Source: an uncultured Kiritimatiellota bacterium (GTDB taxonomy: Bacteria > Verrucomicrobiota > Kiritimatiellia > RFP12 > UBA1067). Taken from it: 58,824 bases of DNA. Positions 32,891-40,814 of this stretch are shown piece after piece. Every line of letters begins with the position of its first letter. Position 1 is the stretch's first letter. The notes beneath the pieces were generated by a model that worked only from the letters and a program-made list of their open reading frames with translations, was not told the DNA's origin and searched no databases. The stretch spans positions 1-58,824 of the forward strand of contig CAKTUI010000012.1 of assembly GCA_934621385.1 (NCBI GenBank). The letters are read 5' to 3'. The position numbers and the translations under genes were made by a program.

Positions 32891-34771
32891 ATGAAGTCCA
32901 GAAACACGACGATTCATCTCACATCAATCACCAGTAAGTTTCTGTTTCTAATTGGATTCACGCTTCTTTCGGCGAATATCCTCGCAGAGGAAGCCATCGC
33001 CGAGCTGTCGCCCGTCGTCGTCTGGGGCGAACGCCTCCGCATGGGCGACAACCAGCCGGACGATTCGCTCTGGAGCGGCGCACCGCCCGCCCTCAGCATC
33101 CGCAACCAAAGTGAGGCGGGGGCACTCGTCGACCTCAGCATCAACGGGTCGGCCTTCTCGGAATCGGGCATCATCTTCAACGGTGCCGCCGTCCGAAATG
33201 CCCAGACGGAGCATTTCAACGGCGACCTGTCGTGTCCCTCGGACTGGCTTGAGACCCCGAACGTGCTGACGGGCATCGACCTCTTCCGCTCGAATGTGGG
33301 GCATCCGGCCGGCTCGCTTGAGACGCGCATGGCTCCCGTGTACGCTCGCGGCGGAAAGGCCACGCTCGGTGTCGGAACGGACGGCCTCTACTTCCTGCGG
33401 GCCAACGACCGCGAGTTCTTCAACATCACCGACTCCGTCTACGGCTGGGTCGGCGCGTTTATCGAGGCTGCCCACGCCGACCGCATCGACGGCTATGAGG
33501 AAAACGACCTCGACCGCTTCGCCGTCGGCGGACGCTTCGGCATGGCCGCCGAGTACTGGACTTTTGACGCGCTCATCTCCTACCGCTGGCGCGAGTTCGG
33601 GTGCCGCGGTGCCTACGGCTACGATGCCCGCCCCGCCTGGGAGGCCAATAAGTCCGGTCTCCTCTCCATAGACTGGATCTACGATGCGGGCGAAGACCAG
33701 CGCAGCGAAATCTCCGTGCTCTGGTCTCGCGCCCATGACGCGTATCGGCTGGACGAGGAGAATCCCGACTACTACGAGAACAAGCACCTCGCGGACGAAA
33801 TCGTGCTTCACATGACGACGCGCCGCCACCTGACGGACTGGCTCTTCGTCGACCTGCGCGGCGATACCGAGTTCGAGGTCTACGATACGCGCCGCCACCA
33901 CAACTACACGGGCACGTCGCCCTACACGAAGAAGAGCCGCTACGACCGCGTCCACGGCTCCTACGCCGTCCTCCCCGGTGTCAAGTTCGACCGCTGGGAA
34001 GTCACCGCCGGTGCCTCCGCCGAGTTCTACAGTGCCTTCAACTCCGAATGCAACCCCGCCGCCGGCATCGCCTACTACTTCGACGAGCAGGAGTGGAGCA
34101 AAATTGAGCTTTCGTACCGCGAGGCAACGCGGATGCCGAGCTATACGGAACTGACCTACGAAAGCCCTGCAACCGTCGGGACCTACGACCTGCCGCTCTC
34201 GCATACGCGCACGCTCGCGCTCGACCTCACCTACCGCCCGACCACTGCGGCGACGCTCGAACGCGTCCGCGCCGGAGCCTTCCTCTCGCGCAGCGAACGC
34301 CTGACCGACTGGCTCAAGCTGAACCCGAACGGACGCTGGACGGCGACCGCCCTTGAACCCGTCACCTTCTTCGGCTTCTCGGGCGACACGGTCGTCAAGG
34401 TCACCGACTCGCTCAAGCTCATGGCGGACGGCGCGGTCATCGTCAAGGAAACCGACACCGACTACTACTCCTCGCGCTATGTGATGGACTACCCGATTGC
34501 GTCATTCGCCCTTGAGGCGCGCTACGACATCACCGACGACTGGCGCGTTTCCTACCGGCAGGGCGTGGAGGCGTGGAAGTCGAACCCGATTCGCGACGGG
34601 TCGAGCGTTCGCAACGTCTCGCAGCTTGAGACGGAATTCAAGCTGCCCTTCTGCCGCGACATCTCATTTGCCCTCGGGCTTGCGGACATCTTCGACCAGG
34701 CGTTTGAAGTCGTGCCCGGTCAGAAGGCTCGCGGCTTTACGGGCTACCTGTCGGTGACCTACGCCTGGTAA
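32891..34771 (+). CDS. TonB-dependent outer-membrane receptor
   Basis: A 626-aa protein with a signal peptide (FLFLIGFTLLSANILAEE). Near the mature N-terminus AELSPVVVWGERL looks like a TonB-box region. The plug domain follows (LVDLSINGSAFSESGIIFNG; TGIDLFRSNVGHPAGSLET). A 22-strand barrel is indicated by alternating aromatic strands, ending in YLSVTYAW with a terminal aromatic residue. It imports a scarce ligand such as a cobamide, siderophore or glycan, driven by TonB. The ligand is not evident. It stands alone with its own promoter. Confidence 0.8.
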   Translation: MKSRNTTIHLTSITSKFLFLIGFTLLSANILAEEAIAELSPVVVWGERLRMGDNQPDDSLWSGAPPALSIRNQSEAGALVDLSINGSAFSESGIIFNGAAVRNAQTEHFNGDLSCPSDWLETPNVLTGIDLFRSNVGHPAGSLETRMAPVYARGGKATLGVGTDGLYFLRANDREFFNITDSVYGWVGAFIEAAHADRIDGYEENDLDRFAVGGRFGMAAEYWTFDALISYRWREFGCRGAYGYDARPAWEANKSGLLSIDWIYDAGEDQRSEISVLWSRAHDAYRLDEENPDYYENKHLADEIVLHMTTRRHLTDWLFVDLRGDTEFEVYDTRRHHNYTGTSPYTKKSRYDRVHGSYAVLPGVKFDRWEVTAGASAEFYSAFNSECNPAAGIAYYFDEQEWSKIELSYREATRMPSYTELTYESPATVGTYDLPLSHTRTLALDLTYRPTTAATLERVRAGAFLSRSERLTDWLKLNPNGRWTATALEPVTFFGFSGDTVVKVTDSLKLMADGAVIVKETDTDYYSSRYVMDYPIASFALEARYDITDDWRVSYRQGVEAWKSNPIRDGSSVRNVSQLETEFKLPFCRDISFALGLADIFDQAFEVVPGQKARGFTGYLSVTYAW

Positions 34772-34792
34772 AGCGCAAAGTCGGCGAGAATA

Positions 34793-34801
34793 TGGTATAA
34801 T
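34793..34801 (+). promoter_or_regulatory. Extended -10 promoter of ilvA
   Basis: TGG-TATAAT is followed after about 20 bases by an AAGAGGA Shine-Dalgarno sequence and ATG. No -35 consensus is apparent. Confidence 0.55.
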
Positions 34802-34831
34802 TTACGCCGTTTTTGAAGAAAAGAGGATATG

Positions 34832-36343
34832 ATGGCAGAGGTTGATTATCTGACGAAAATACTCAATTCGACGGTCTACGACGTGGCGACAGTGACGCCG
34901 CTCGAACCGGCGGCGGCACTGTCGCGGCGGTTCGGGTGCCACTTCCTGCTCAAGCGGGAAGACCTTCAGCCCGTCCACTCGTTCAAGTTGCGCGGTGCCT
35001 ACAACAAGATGAGCCAACTGCCGCGCAAGGATCTCGACAAGGGTGTCATCTGCGCCTCGGCCGGCAACCACGCACAAGGCGTCGCCCTCTCGGCGAAACG
35101 CCTCGGCTGCAAGGCGACCATCGTGATGCCCGTGACGACCCCCGAGATCAAGATTTCGGCCGTCCGCTCCTACGGGGCCTCCATCGTCCTTCACGGCGAC
35201 TCCTACTCCGACACCTACGAGGAACTCGAAGCCCAGATCAAGGCCCACGGCTACACCTACGTCGCCCCGTTTGACGACCCCGATGTCATCGCCGGTCAGG
35301 GGACGGTTGCCAAGGAAATCCTCGAACAGGCCGGGCGGACGCTCGACGCCATCTTCGTCCCGATTGGTGGCGGCGGACTTGCCGCCGGCGTGGCCGCCTA
35401 CGTGAAGGCCGTGCGTCCTTCGGTCAAGGTCTATGGCGTGGAGCCGGTCGACTCGGACTGCATGCGCCGTTCCATCGCGGCGGGCAAGATTGTCACGCTT
35501 GAGAATCCCGGGCTTTTCGCGGACGGCGTGTGCGTCAAGACGCCGGGCAAGGAGACCTTCCGCATCTGCCGCGACTGCCTGGACGGCATCGTCTGCGTGA
35601 CGACGAACGAGACGTGCGCGGCGATCAAGGACATCTTCGAAGCGACGCGGGCGATTTGCGAACCCGCCGGAGCCCTCGCCCTCGCGGCAGCCAAGAAGAC
35701 GCTCAAAAAGAACGAGACCGGAGCCTGCATCGTCTCGGGCGCGAACATGAACTTCGACAACATCCGCTTCGTTTCGGAGCAGACGGAAATTGGCGAGGGG
35801 CGCGAGGCGATTCTCGACTGCTGCATTCCCGAGCGGCGCGGCAGTTTCAAGAAGTTCATCTCCAAGCTCGGCAAGCGGCGCATCACCGAATTCAACTACC
35901 GGCTCAACGATGCAACGAATGCCCATGTCTTCGTCGGCATGGCCGTCAAGGATCCGCAGGAAATCGCATCCATCATCTCCGCGCTTGAAAAGGCCGGCTA
36001 TCCGACGGCCGATCTCTCAAACGACGCCATCGCCAAGGAACACGTGCGCTACATGGTCGGCGGACGCGTCAGCGGCCTTCACGACGAGGTCGTCATGACG
36101 TTCGAGTTCCCCGAGAAGCCGGGTGCGCTCAGGAACTTTCTCTCCGAACTCGCCGACCGCTGGAACATCTCCATGTTCCACTACCGCAACCACGGTGCGG
36201 ACCACGGCAAGATTCTCGCCGGTTTCCAGGTGCCGAAGGGCGAGCGCAAGGCCTTTGACGAGGCTCTGAAGAAGATTGGCTACGCCTTTAGCGACGTCAC
36301 GGACGATGCCGCGTACAAGAGCTTCCTCGGCAGCAACGATTAG
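34832..36343 (+). CDS. ilvA: Threonine ammonia-lyase, biosynthetic (threonine dehydratase)
   Basis: A 503-aa PLP enzyme converting threonine to 2-oxobutanoate and ammonia, the first step of isoleucine synthesis. The PLP lysine is in HSFKLRGAYNKM (residue 52), and ASAGNHAQGVALSA and GGGGLAAG bind the cofactor phosphate. Two C-terminal ACT-like regulatory domains (about residues 325-500) indicate the isoleucine-inhibited long form. Two ATGs stand in tandem at 34829 and 34832; the second has better spacing from AAGAGGA. It is a single gene with its own promoter. Confidence 0.93.
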   Translation: MAEVDYLTKILNSTVYDVATVTPLEPAAALSRRFGCHFLLKREDLQPVHSFKLRGAYNKMSQLPRKDLDKGVICASAGNHAQGVALSAKRLGCKATIVMPVTTPEIKISAVRSYGASIVLHGDSYSDTYEELEAQIKAHGYTYVAPFDDPDVIAGQGTVAKEILEQAGRTLDAIFVPIGGGGLAAGVAAYVKAVRPSVKVYGVEPVDSDCMRRSIAAGKIVTLENPGLFADGVCVKTPGKETFRICRDCLDGIVCVTTNETCAAIKDIFEATRAICEPAGALALAAAKKTLKKNETGACIVSGANMNFDNIRFVSEQTEIGEGREAILDCCIPERRGSFKKFISKLGKRRITEFNYRLNDATNAHVFVGMAVKDPQEIASIISALEKAGYPTADLSNDAIAKEHVRYMVGGRVSGLHDEVVMTFEFPEKPGALRNFLSELADRWNISMFHYRNHGADHGKILAGFQVPKGERKAFDEALKKIGYAFSDVTDDAAYKSFLGSND

Positions 36344-36384
36344 TTTATTAAGATTTGTCTGCTCCTGCAAGAATACGACAAATA

Positions 36385-36393
36385 TGATATAAT
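36385..36393 (+). promoter_or_regulatory. Extended -10 promoter of the restriction-modification genes
   Basis: TGA-TATAAT ends 12 bases before the first possible ATG (36406). Transcription would start about six bases before that ATG, leaving no room for a Shine-Dalgarno sequence. Confidence 0.5.
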
Positions 36394-36405
36394 TCGGCAT
36401 AGCGT

Positions 36406-37371
36406 ATGGTGGACGATATTGATAGGCGGTCGTTTATTAAGGCAGGGGCGGCAACTGCTGTAGTAGCAGGAGTTGCTTTGACAGGTTTTGCACATCAGAA
36501 TGGCCGGCGACATCTGAAGCCAATTATTAAGTATCGTGGTGGGAAGTCGAGGGAATTGAGCCAATACGAAAGGTTTATACCTCGAGACTTTGACACCTAC
36601 TACGAGCCATTTCTTGGTGGAGGGGCGACATTCTTCCATCTTGCGCCACATCGTGCTGTCATCGGGGACATTAATGAGCCATTAATAGACTTTTATCGAG
36701 ATGTCCGAAATCGATTTGATGAATTATCGCAGGAATTATCGGAAATTGAATCTATTTACGAAGCCAATCAGTTGGCCTATGTGCGATTGAAGAAGGAGCA
36801 TCCGACGGAACGGGTTCCGAATGCCAACGAGGCTCTCTACTACAAGTTGAGAGATCAGTTTAATGGTATTGAAAAATGTAGATATTCACGGGCTGCACTT
36901 TATTTTTTCATTAATAAAACCGCCTATTCGGGGATGATCCGTTATAATGCGAACGGACAATACAATGTGCCATTTGGGCGGTATGCTCATTTGAATACAA
37001 AATTGTTAACTCGGCAACATTCCGAACTTCTTCAACGGGCAGAGATTCTGAATGCCGATTATTCGGAATCGTTTAAGCGGGCTGGGGAAAACGATTTTAT
37101 GTATCTTGATCCACCCTATGATTGTGTGTTCAATGACTATGGGAATCTTGAACTTGCCAATGGATTTGACGAAACAGAGCATCGTCGGTTAGCGAAACTT
37201 TTTAGGGGTCTTAAGTGTCGTGCAATGATGGTAATCAGCCATACACCTTTGACCGAGGAACTATATGGCGATTTTGTGAAGCATGAATACGCGAAAGAGT
37301 ATGCGGTGAATATTCGCAATCGATTTCATTCTCAGGCGACGCACTATGTTGTGACAAATTATAAAGTATAG
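36406..37371 (+). CDS. D12-class N6-adenine DNA methyltransferase (Dam-like) with Tat-like N-terminus
   Basis: From about residue 38 the protein is a Dam/DpnM-type adenine methylase: KPIIKYRGGKSREL, the SAM motif YEPFLGGGATFF, and the catalytic motif YLDPPYDCVFNDYG. It should protect the sites cut by the neighbouring AlwI-type enzyme (GGATC) by methylating GATC. The first 30 residues are odd: DRRSFIKAGAATAVVAGVAL is a textbook twin-arginine signal, which makes no sense for a DNA methylase. An in-frame TTG at 36478 has an AGGAG sequence five bases upstream and would give a 297-aa protein without it. I favour TTG as the methylase start and the segment before it as a fragment of another gene. 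The region is AT-rich compared with its flanks. Confidence 0.8.
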   Translation: MVDDIDRRSFIKAGAATAVVAGVALTGFAHQNGRRHLKPIIKYRGGKSRELSQYERFIPRDFDTYYEPFLGGGATFFHLAPHRAVIGDINEPLIDFYRDVRNRFDELSQELSEIESIYEANQLAYVRLKKEHPTERVPNANEALYYKLRDQFNGIEKCRYSRAALYFFINKTAYSGMIRYNANGQYNVPFGRYAHLNTKLLTRQHSELLQRAEILNADYSESFKRAGENDFMYLDPPYDCVFNDYGNLELANGFDETEHRRLAKLFRGLKCRAMMVISHTPLTEELYGDFVKHEYAKEYAVNIRNRFHSQATHYVVTNYKV

Positions 37372-37378
37372 GGGCGAT

Positions 37379-39073
37379 ATGGCGACGATTAAAAGTCCGA
37401 TGTTGTTTTTCGTCACATCTCCGCGAACGCCCGCGAAGATGCGTCCTGAGATTAGATTGCTTGTGGAGCGGTTCGCAGGGCAAAAGTGGAATGGGAATTC
37501 AAAATTGCAGTCCGATTTTATGGACAGTCTTTCCCATGTGCCCGATTTTGAGGGTGGATATAATCACAATGACCCTGCTTTAAGTGCGCGAGATCGAATT
37601 ACGCGAGCACCCAAGGCTTTAGGCTTCGTCAAACTTGAGAAAATTGGATTAACATCGGCAGGGGCGGCATTCCTTGACGATGATAATTCTGAAGAGGCTC
37701 TCCTTCGTCAATTGCTAAAATTCCAATTGCCGTCTCCATTCCATCGTGCGAATCCAAAGATAACGAAAACTTTTTGGATTCGACCATATTTGGAAATTCT
37801 TCGGTTGATCTATAGTTTAGGTAGACTGTCGTTTGATGAATTGGCCTTATTTGGTATGCAACTGACGGATTATCGCCAGTTTGATGTGTGCGTAGAGGCT
37901 ATCCGTGAGTTCCGTATTCAGAAAGAAAGCAATCGTGGACATTATAAGCAATTCCGACACAGAATTGCCCAAGAAGTTATTAAGAATGCTTTTGCGACTG
38001 AGATTGCGCAGGGGCACATAAAGACAAGAGAGAGCAGACAAGTTTCTCTTGAATCATTCATTAGAAAAAAAGTTGGCAATCTGCGTGATTATGCCGATGC
38101 CTGTGTTCGTTATCTTCGTGCAACTGGACTTGTGACTATCAGCAATCCCGGTCGAACATTGACGATTATAGAATCTCGTCGAGAGGATGTTGGGTTTATT
38201 TTGAATTCGGTAGACCGCAACCCCGTCTTTGTCAATGATGAAGTGAAGTATCGGGAACATCTGTATGATGCGACAACTCCCGTGCTTTATACCGATAATC
38301 GAGAAGCCCTTGTGCAAAGAGCCTTGCAGATAGGGGCGACGATAACTGCAGAACAAGGGGATTCGCTTACACTCAATGAACTTAAATCTGCCGTTAAGAA
38401 AACGGTAGATGCGCGAAGGTCTGCTGTTATTGCTGCTCAAGTGACGGAACTCAAGTCATTTGCCCATTACGATGAAGTCGTGGATATGTTTGATAAGATC
38501 AAGCATAAGGATGTTTATGATCCGGCGCTTGCGCTTGAATGGAACACTTGGCGTGCAATGACGATGTTGGATGGCGGAACTATTAGGGCTAATCTCACAT
38601 TTGATGATGTAGGGAATCCACTTTCCACGGCTCCAGGAAAAATGCCTGATATTGTTTGTGATTACAGTGATTTCTTTGTTGCTGTTGAGGTCACACTCCT
38701 GTCGGGAAGCCGACAATTTGATGCAGAGGGTGAACCCGTTGCACGACACTTGGGTGAGCTGAAAGGGAAAACAGGGAAGATTGCCTATTGCTTCTTTATT
38801 GCCCCATCAATAAATAAAGATATTGTCCCTTATTTTTATATGTTGCAGAAGACGGAGATTCAGCACTATGGCGGCAAATCTGTGATAGTCCCATTGCCGT
38901 TGGATAAATTTGTGGGAATGATTCGCAGGTCAAAAGAGTGCGGCTATATCCCCGCTCCAAATAAAGTGCGCGAGTTCTTTGAAAGCATCGCGGCATCTGC
39001 TCAACAGGTACGGGACGAGCAGGAGTGGTATGCTACCATTTGTCACAAGGCTGAGCATTGGCTTAACAATTAA
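37379..39073 (+). CDS. AlwI-family type II restriction endonuclease
   Basis: A 564-aa protein matching the RE_AlwI family in length and layout (RPYLEILRLIYSLGRLSFDE near residue 140; SLESFIRKKVGNLRDYADAC). A likely nuclease core is PDIVCDYSDFFVAVEVTL at about residues 423-440 (acidic PD...E-V-T type). AlwI cuts outside GGATC. It begins seven bases after the methylase stop, so the two form one unit. The gene is AT-rich compared with ilvA and ridA on either side, a sign of transfer. The exact recognition site is inferred from the family. Confidence 0.8.
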   Translation: MATIKSPMLFFVTSPRTPAKMRPEIRLLVERFAGQKWNGNSKLQSDFMDSLSHVPDFEGGYNHNDPALSARDRITRAPKALGFVKLEKIGLTSAGAAFLDDDNSEEALLRQLLKFQLPSPFHRANPKITKTFWIRPYLEILRLIYSLGRLSFDELALFGMQLTDYRQFDVCVEAIREFRIQKESNRGHYKQFRHRIAQEVIKNAFATEIAQGHIKTRESRQVSLESFIRKKVGNLRDYADACVRYLRATGLVTISNPGRTLTIIESRREDVGFILNSVDRNPVFVNDEVKYREHLYDATTPVLYTDNREALVQRALQIGATITAEQGDSLTLNELKSAVKKTVDARRSAVIAAQVTELKSFAHYDEVVDMFDKIKHKDVYDPALALEWNTWRAMTMLDGGTIRANLTFDDVGNPLSTAPGKMPDIVCDYSDFFVAVEVTLLSGSRQFDAEGEPVARHLGELKGKTGKIAYCFFIAPSINKDIVPYFYMLQKTEIQHYGGKSVIVPLPLDKFVGMIRRSKECGYIPAPNKVREFFESIAASAQQVRDEQEWYATICHKAEHWLNN

Positions 39074-39086
39074 AAGGAGTAAAGAA

Positions 39087-39461
39087 ATGGATATTATTTC
39101 GACTGAAAAGGCGCCGGCGGCGCTCGGCCCGTATTCGCAGGCCATCAAGGCGAACGGCTTCATCTGGTGCTCGGGGCAGATTCCGATCGACCCTGCGACG
39201 GGCACGATTCACGCCGAGGGCATCGAGGCGCAGGCGCGGCAGGCGATTGGCAACCTCAAGAATGTGCTGGAGGCTGCCGGTTCGGGTCTCGACCGTGTCG
39301 TGAAGACGACCGTCTTCATCCGCCACATGGACGATTTTGCCGCGCTCAACGCGGTCTATGCCGAACTCTTCGGCGCGAGCAAGCCGGCCCGCAGCTGCGT
39401 GGAGGTTTCGTGCCTGCCCAAGGGTGCCCTACTTGAGATTGAGGCCGTCGCCGCCCTCTGA
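39087..39461 (+). CDS. ridA: RidA-family 2-iminobutanoate/2-iminopropanoate deaminase
   Basis: A 124-aa protein; the ATG at 39087 follows AAGGAGT. Family signatures are APAALGPYSQAIKANGFIW, the SGQIPIDP segment, the substrate-binding Arg in ARSCVEV and the final IEAVAAL. RidA hydrolyses the reactive imines released by PLP enzymes such as threonine ammonia-lyase. It is notable that ilvA lies just upstream of the restriction-modification insert. Removing the insert would place ilvA and ridA side by side, a functional pair. Confidence 0.92.
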   Translation: MDIISTEKAPAALGPYSQAIKANGFIWCSGQIPIDPATGTIHAEGIEAQARQAIGNLKNVLEAAGSGLDRVVKTTVFIRHMDDFAALNAVYAELFGASKPARSCVEVSCLPKGALLEIEAVAAL

Positions 39462-39487
39462 CGAAAGAAAGGGATTGGGAGAATTCA

Positions 39488-40198
39488 ATGGGTGCCGTCT
39501 ACGACGAATACGCCAGTGCCTACGACCAGTGGTTCATGAACAATGAGAACCTCTTCGTCTCCGAGGCGAAGATGGTTGCGAAGGCACTCGAAGGCTGTGG
39601 GCGCACACTCTCCATCGGTTGCGGCAGCGGCCTGTTCGAGTCGTACCTCAAGCGCGAATGCGGCATTGTGGTGACGGATGGCGTCGAGCCGTCCGAGGCC
39701 ATGGCCGCCATCGCCCGCAAGCGCGGCATGACCGTCACAATCTGCACGGCCGAGGACTACGTTGCGCCCGAACCCTACGAGACGGTGATGTTCAACGGCT
39801 GCCCGTCCTACATCGCCGATCTCGGCAAGGCCTTCCGCAACACCTACGCCTCGCTTGTTCCCGGCGGACGAATCGCCGTCATGGACGTGCCGAAGGAAAG
39901 CGGCTACGCGCTCATCTACAATCTCGCCATGTCGCTCGGCACATGGGATCATCCGCTTCTTGAGGGCATCAAACCGCCGGATCCCTATCCGATTGAATTC
40001 GTCAAGAGTGCCCACTGGCGGACGCGGGCGGAGGTCCTCGGTTGTCTGAAGGATGCGGGCTTCGTCAATCCCCACGCCTACCAGACGCTGCTACGCTACC
40101 CGTGTCGGTCGAACGATTCGGTGGAGGAGCCGATTGAGGGTTGCGATCGCGGCAGTTATGTCGCCATCGTCGCCGAAAAGCCCTCTGACGCAAAGTAA
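39488..40198 (+). CDS. Class I SAM-dependent methyltransferase
   Basis: A 236-aa protein with the SAM-binding motif I (RTLSIGCGSGLFESYL) at about residues 38-53, and a later acidic motif (GGRIAVMDVPKESG). The layout resembles the UbiE/small-molecule methyltransferases. The substrate is unknown. It follows ridA by 26 bases, and its stop overlaps the next start (TAATG), so ridA, this gene and the TenA-like gene form an operon. Confidence 0.75.
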   Translation: MGAVYDEYASAYDQWFMNNENLFVSEAKMVAKALEGCGRTLSIGCGSGLFESYLKRECGIVVTDGVEPSEAMAAIARKRGMTVTICTAEDYVAPEPYETVMFNGCPSYIADLGKAFRNTYASLVPGGRIAVMDVPKESGYALIYNLAMSLGTWDHPLLEGIKPPDPYPIEFVKSAHWRTRAEVLGCLKDAGFVNPHAYQTLLRYPCRSNDSVEEPIEGCDRGSYVAIVAEKPSDAK

Positions 40199-40809
40199 TG
40201 GCCAAACGCTGGAGCGAGGGGGCGCGTGAATCCGCCCGCGAGACAATCGCGGCGATTCTGCGCCTCCCGTTTTTTGTCGGCCTGCGGAACGGAACACTCC
40301 CTCGCGGCACTTTCGAAAATTACCTGCGGCGCGATGCCGACTATCTTGTCGCCTACGCTCGGGCCATGCGGCAAATCGCAAACCGCCTGACGGACGAGAA
40401 CGGCCGAAAACTCTTCATGCGCTTCGCCGACGAGGGCGTTGCCGCCGAACAGACAATGCAGGCGGGCTATGGAATCCACGGGATTGAAACGGCGGACACC
40501 CCCTCGACCTGCGCCCGTCTCATCTGCACGGCGGCGGAATCGCGTCCGCTCGCCGTCGCCCTCGCGGCCGTTCTCCCCTGTTTCCATGTTTACGCCGAAC
40601 TCGGCCGCGCCCTGCGGGACGACATTCAGTCCACCAACCCCTATGCCGACTGGATCCGTGCCTACTGCGCCCCCGGCTTCGCGTCGGATGCGGCGGCTTG
40701 CGCGGCACTTTGCGACCGATTCGCCGCGCAAGAACCGGCACGCGTCGCCGAAATGACGCGTGCCTTCGCCGATGGTGTCGCCGCCGAACGGGAATTCTTC
40801 AGCCTTTAA
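40198..40809 (+). CDS. TenA/thiaminase II-family protein
   Basis: A 203-aa all-helical protein of TenA length. Motifs include FENYLRRDADYLVAYARAM and VLPCFHVYAELG, where the LPC cysteine matches the TenA nucleophile region. TenA enzymes hydrolyse aminopyrimidines for thiamine salvage, but the family also includes other haem-oxygenase-fold proteins. Its ATG overlaps the methyltransferase stop by one base. It ends five bases before the oppositely oriented M60 gene, with no clear terminator between. Confidence 0.75.
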   Translation: MAKRWSEGARESARETIAAILRLPFFVGLRNGTLPRGTFENYLRRDADYLVAYARAMRQIANRLTDENGRKLFMRFADEGVAAEQTMQAGYGIHGIETADTPSTCARLICTAAESRPLAVALAAVLPCFHVYAELGRALRDDIQSTNPYADWIRAYCAPGFASDAAACAALCDRFAAQEPARVAEMTRAFADGVAAEREFFSL

Positions 40810-40814
40810 CGGCT

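Noticed and set aside
32649..32894. An 81-codon plus-strand frame before the TonB receptor
   Set aside because: It has no Shine-Dalgarno sequence, an Arg-rich start, and it runs over the receptor promoter. It is treated as noncoding.
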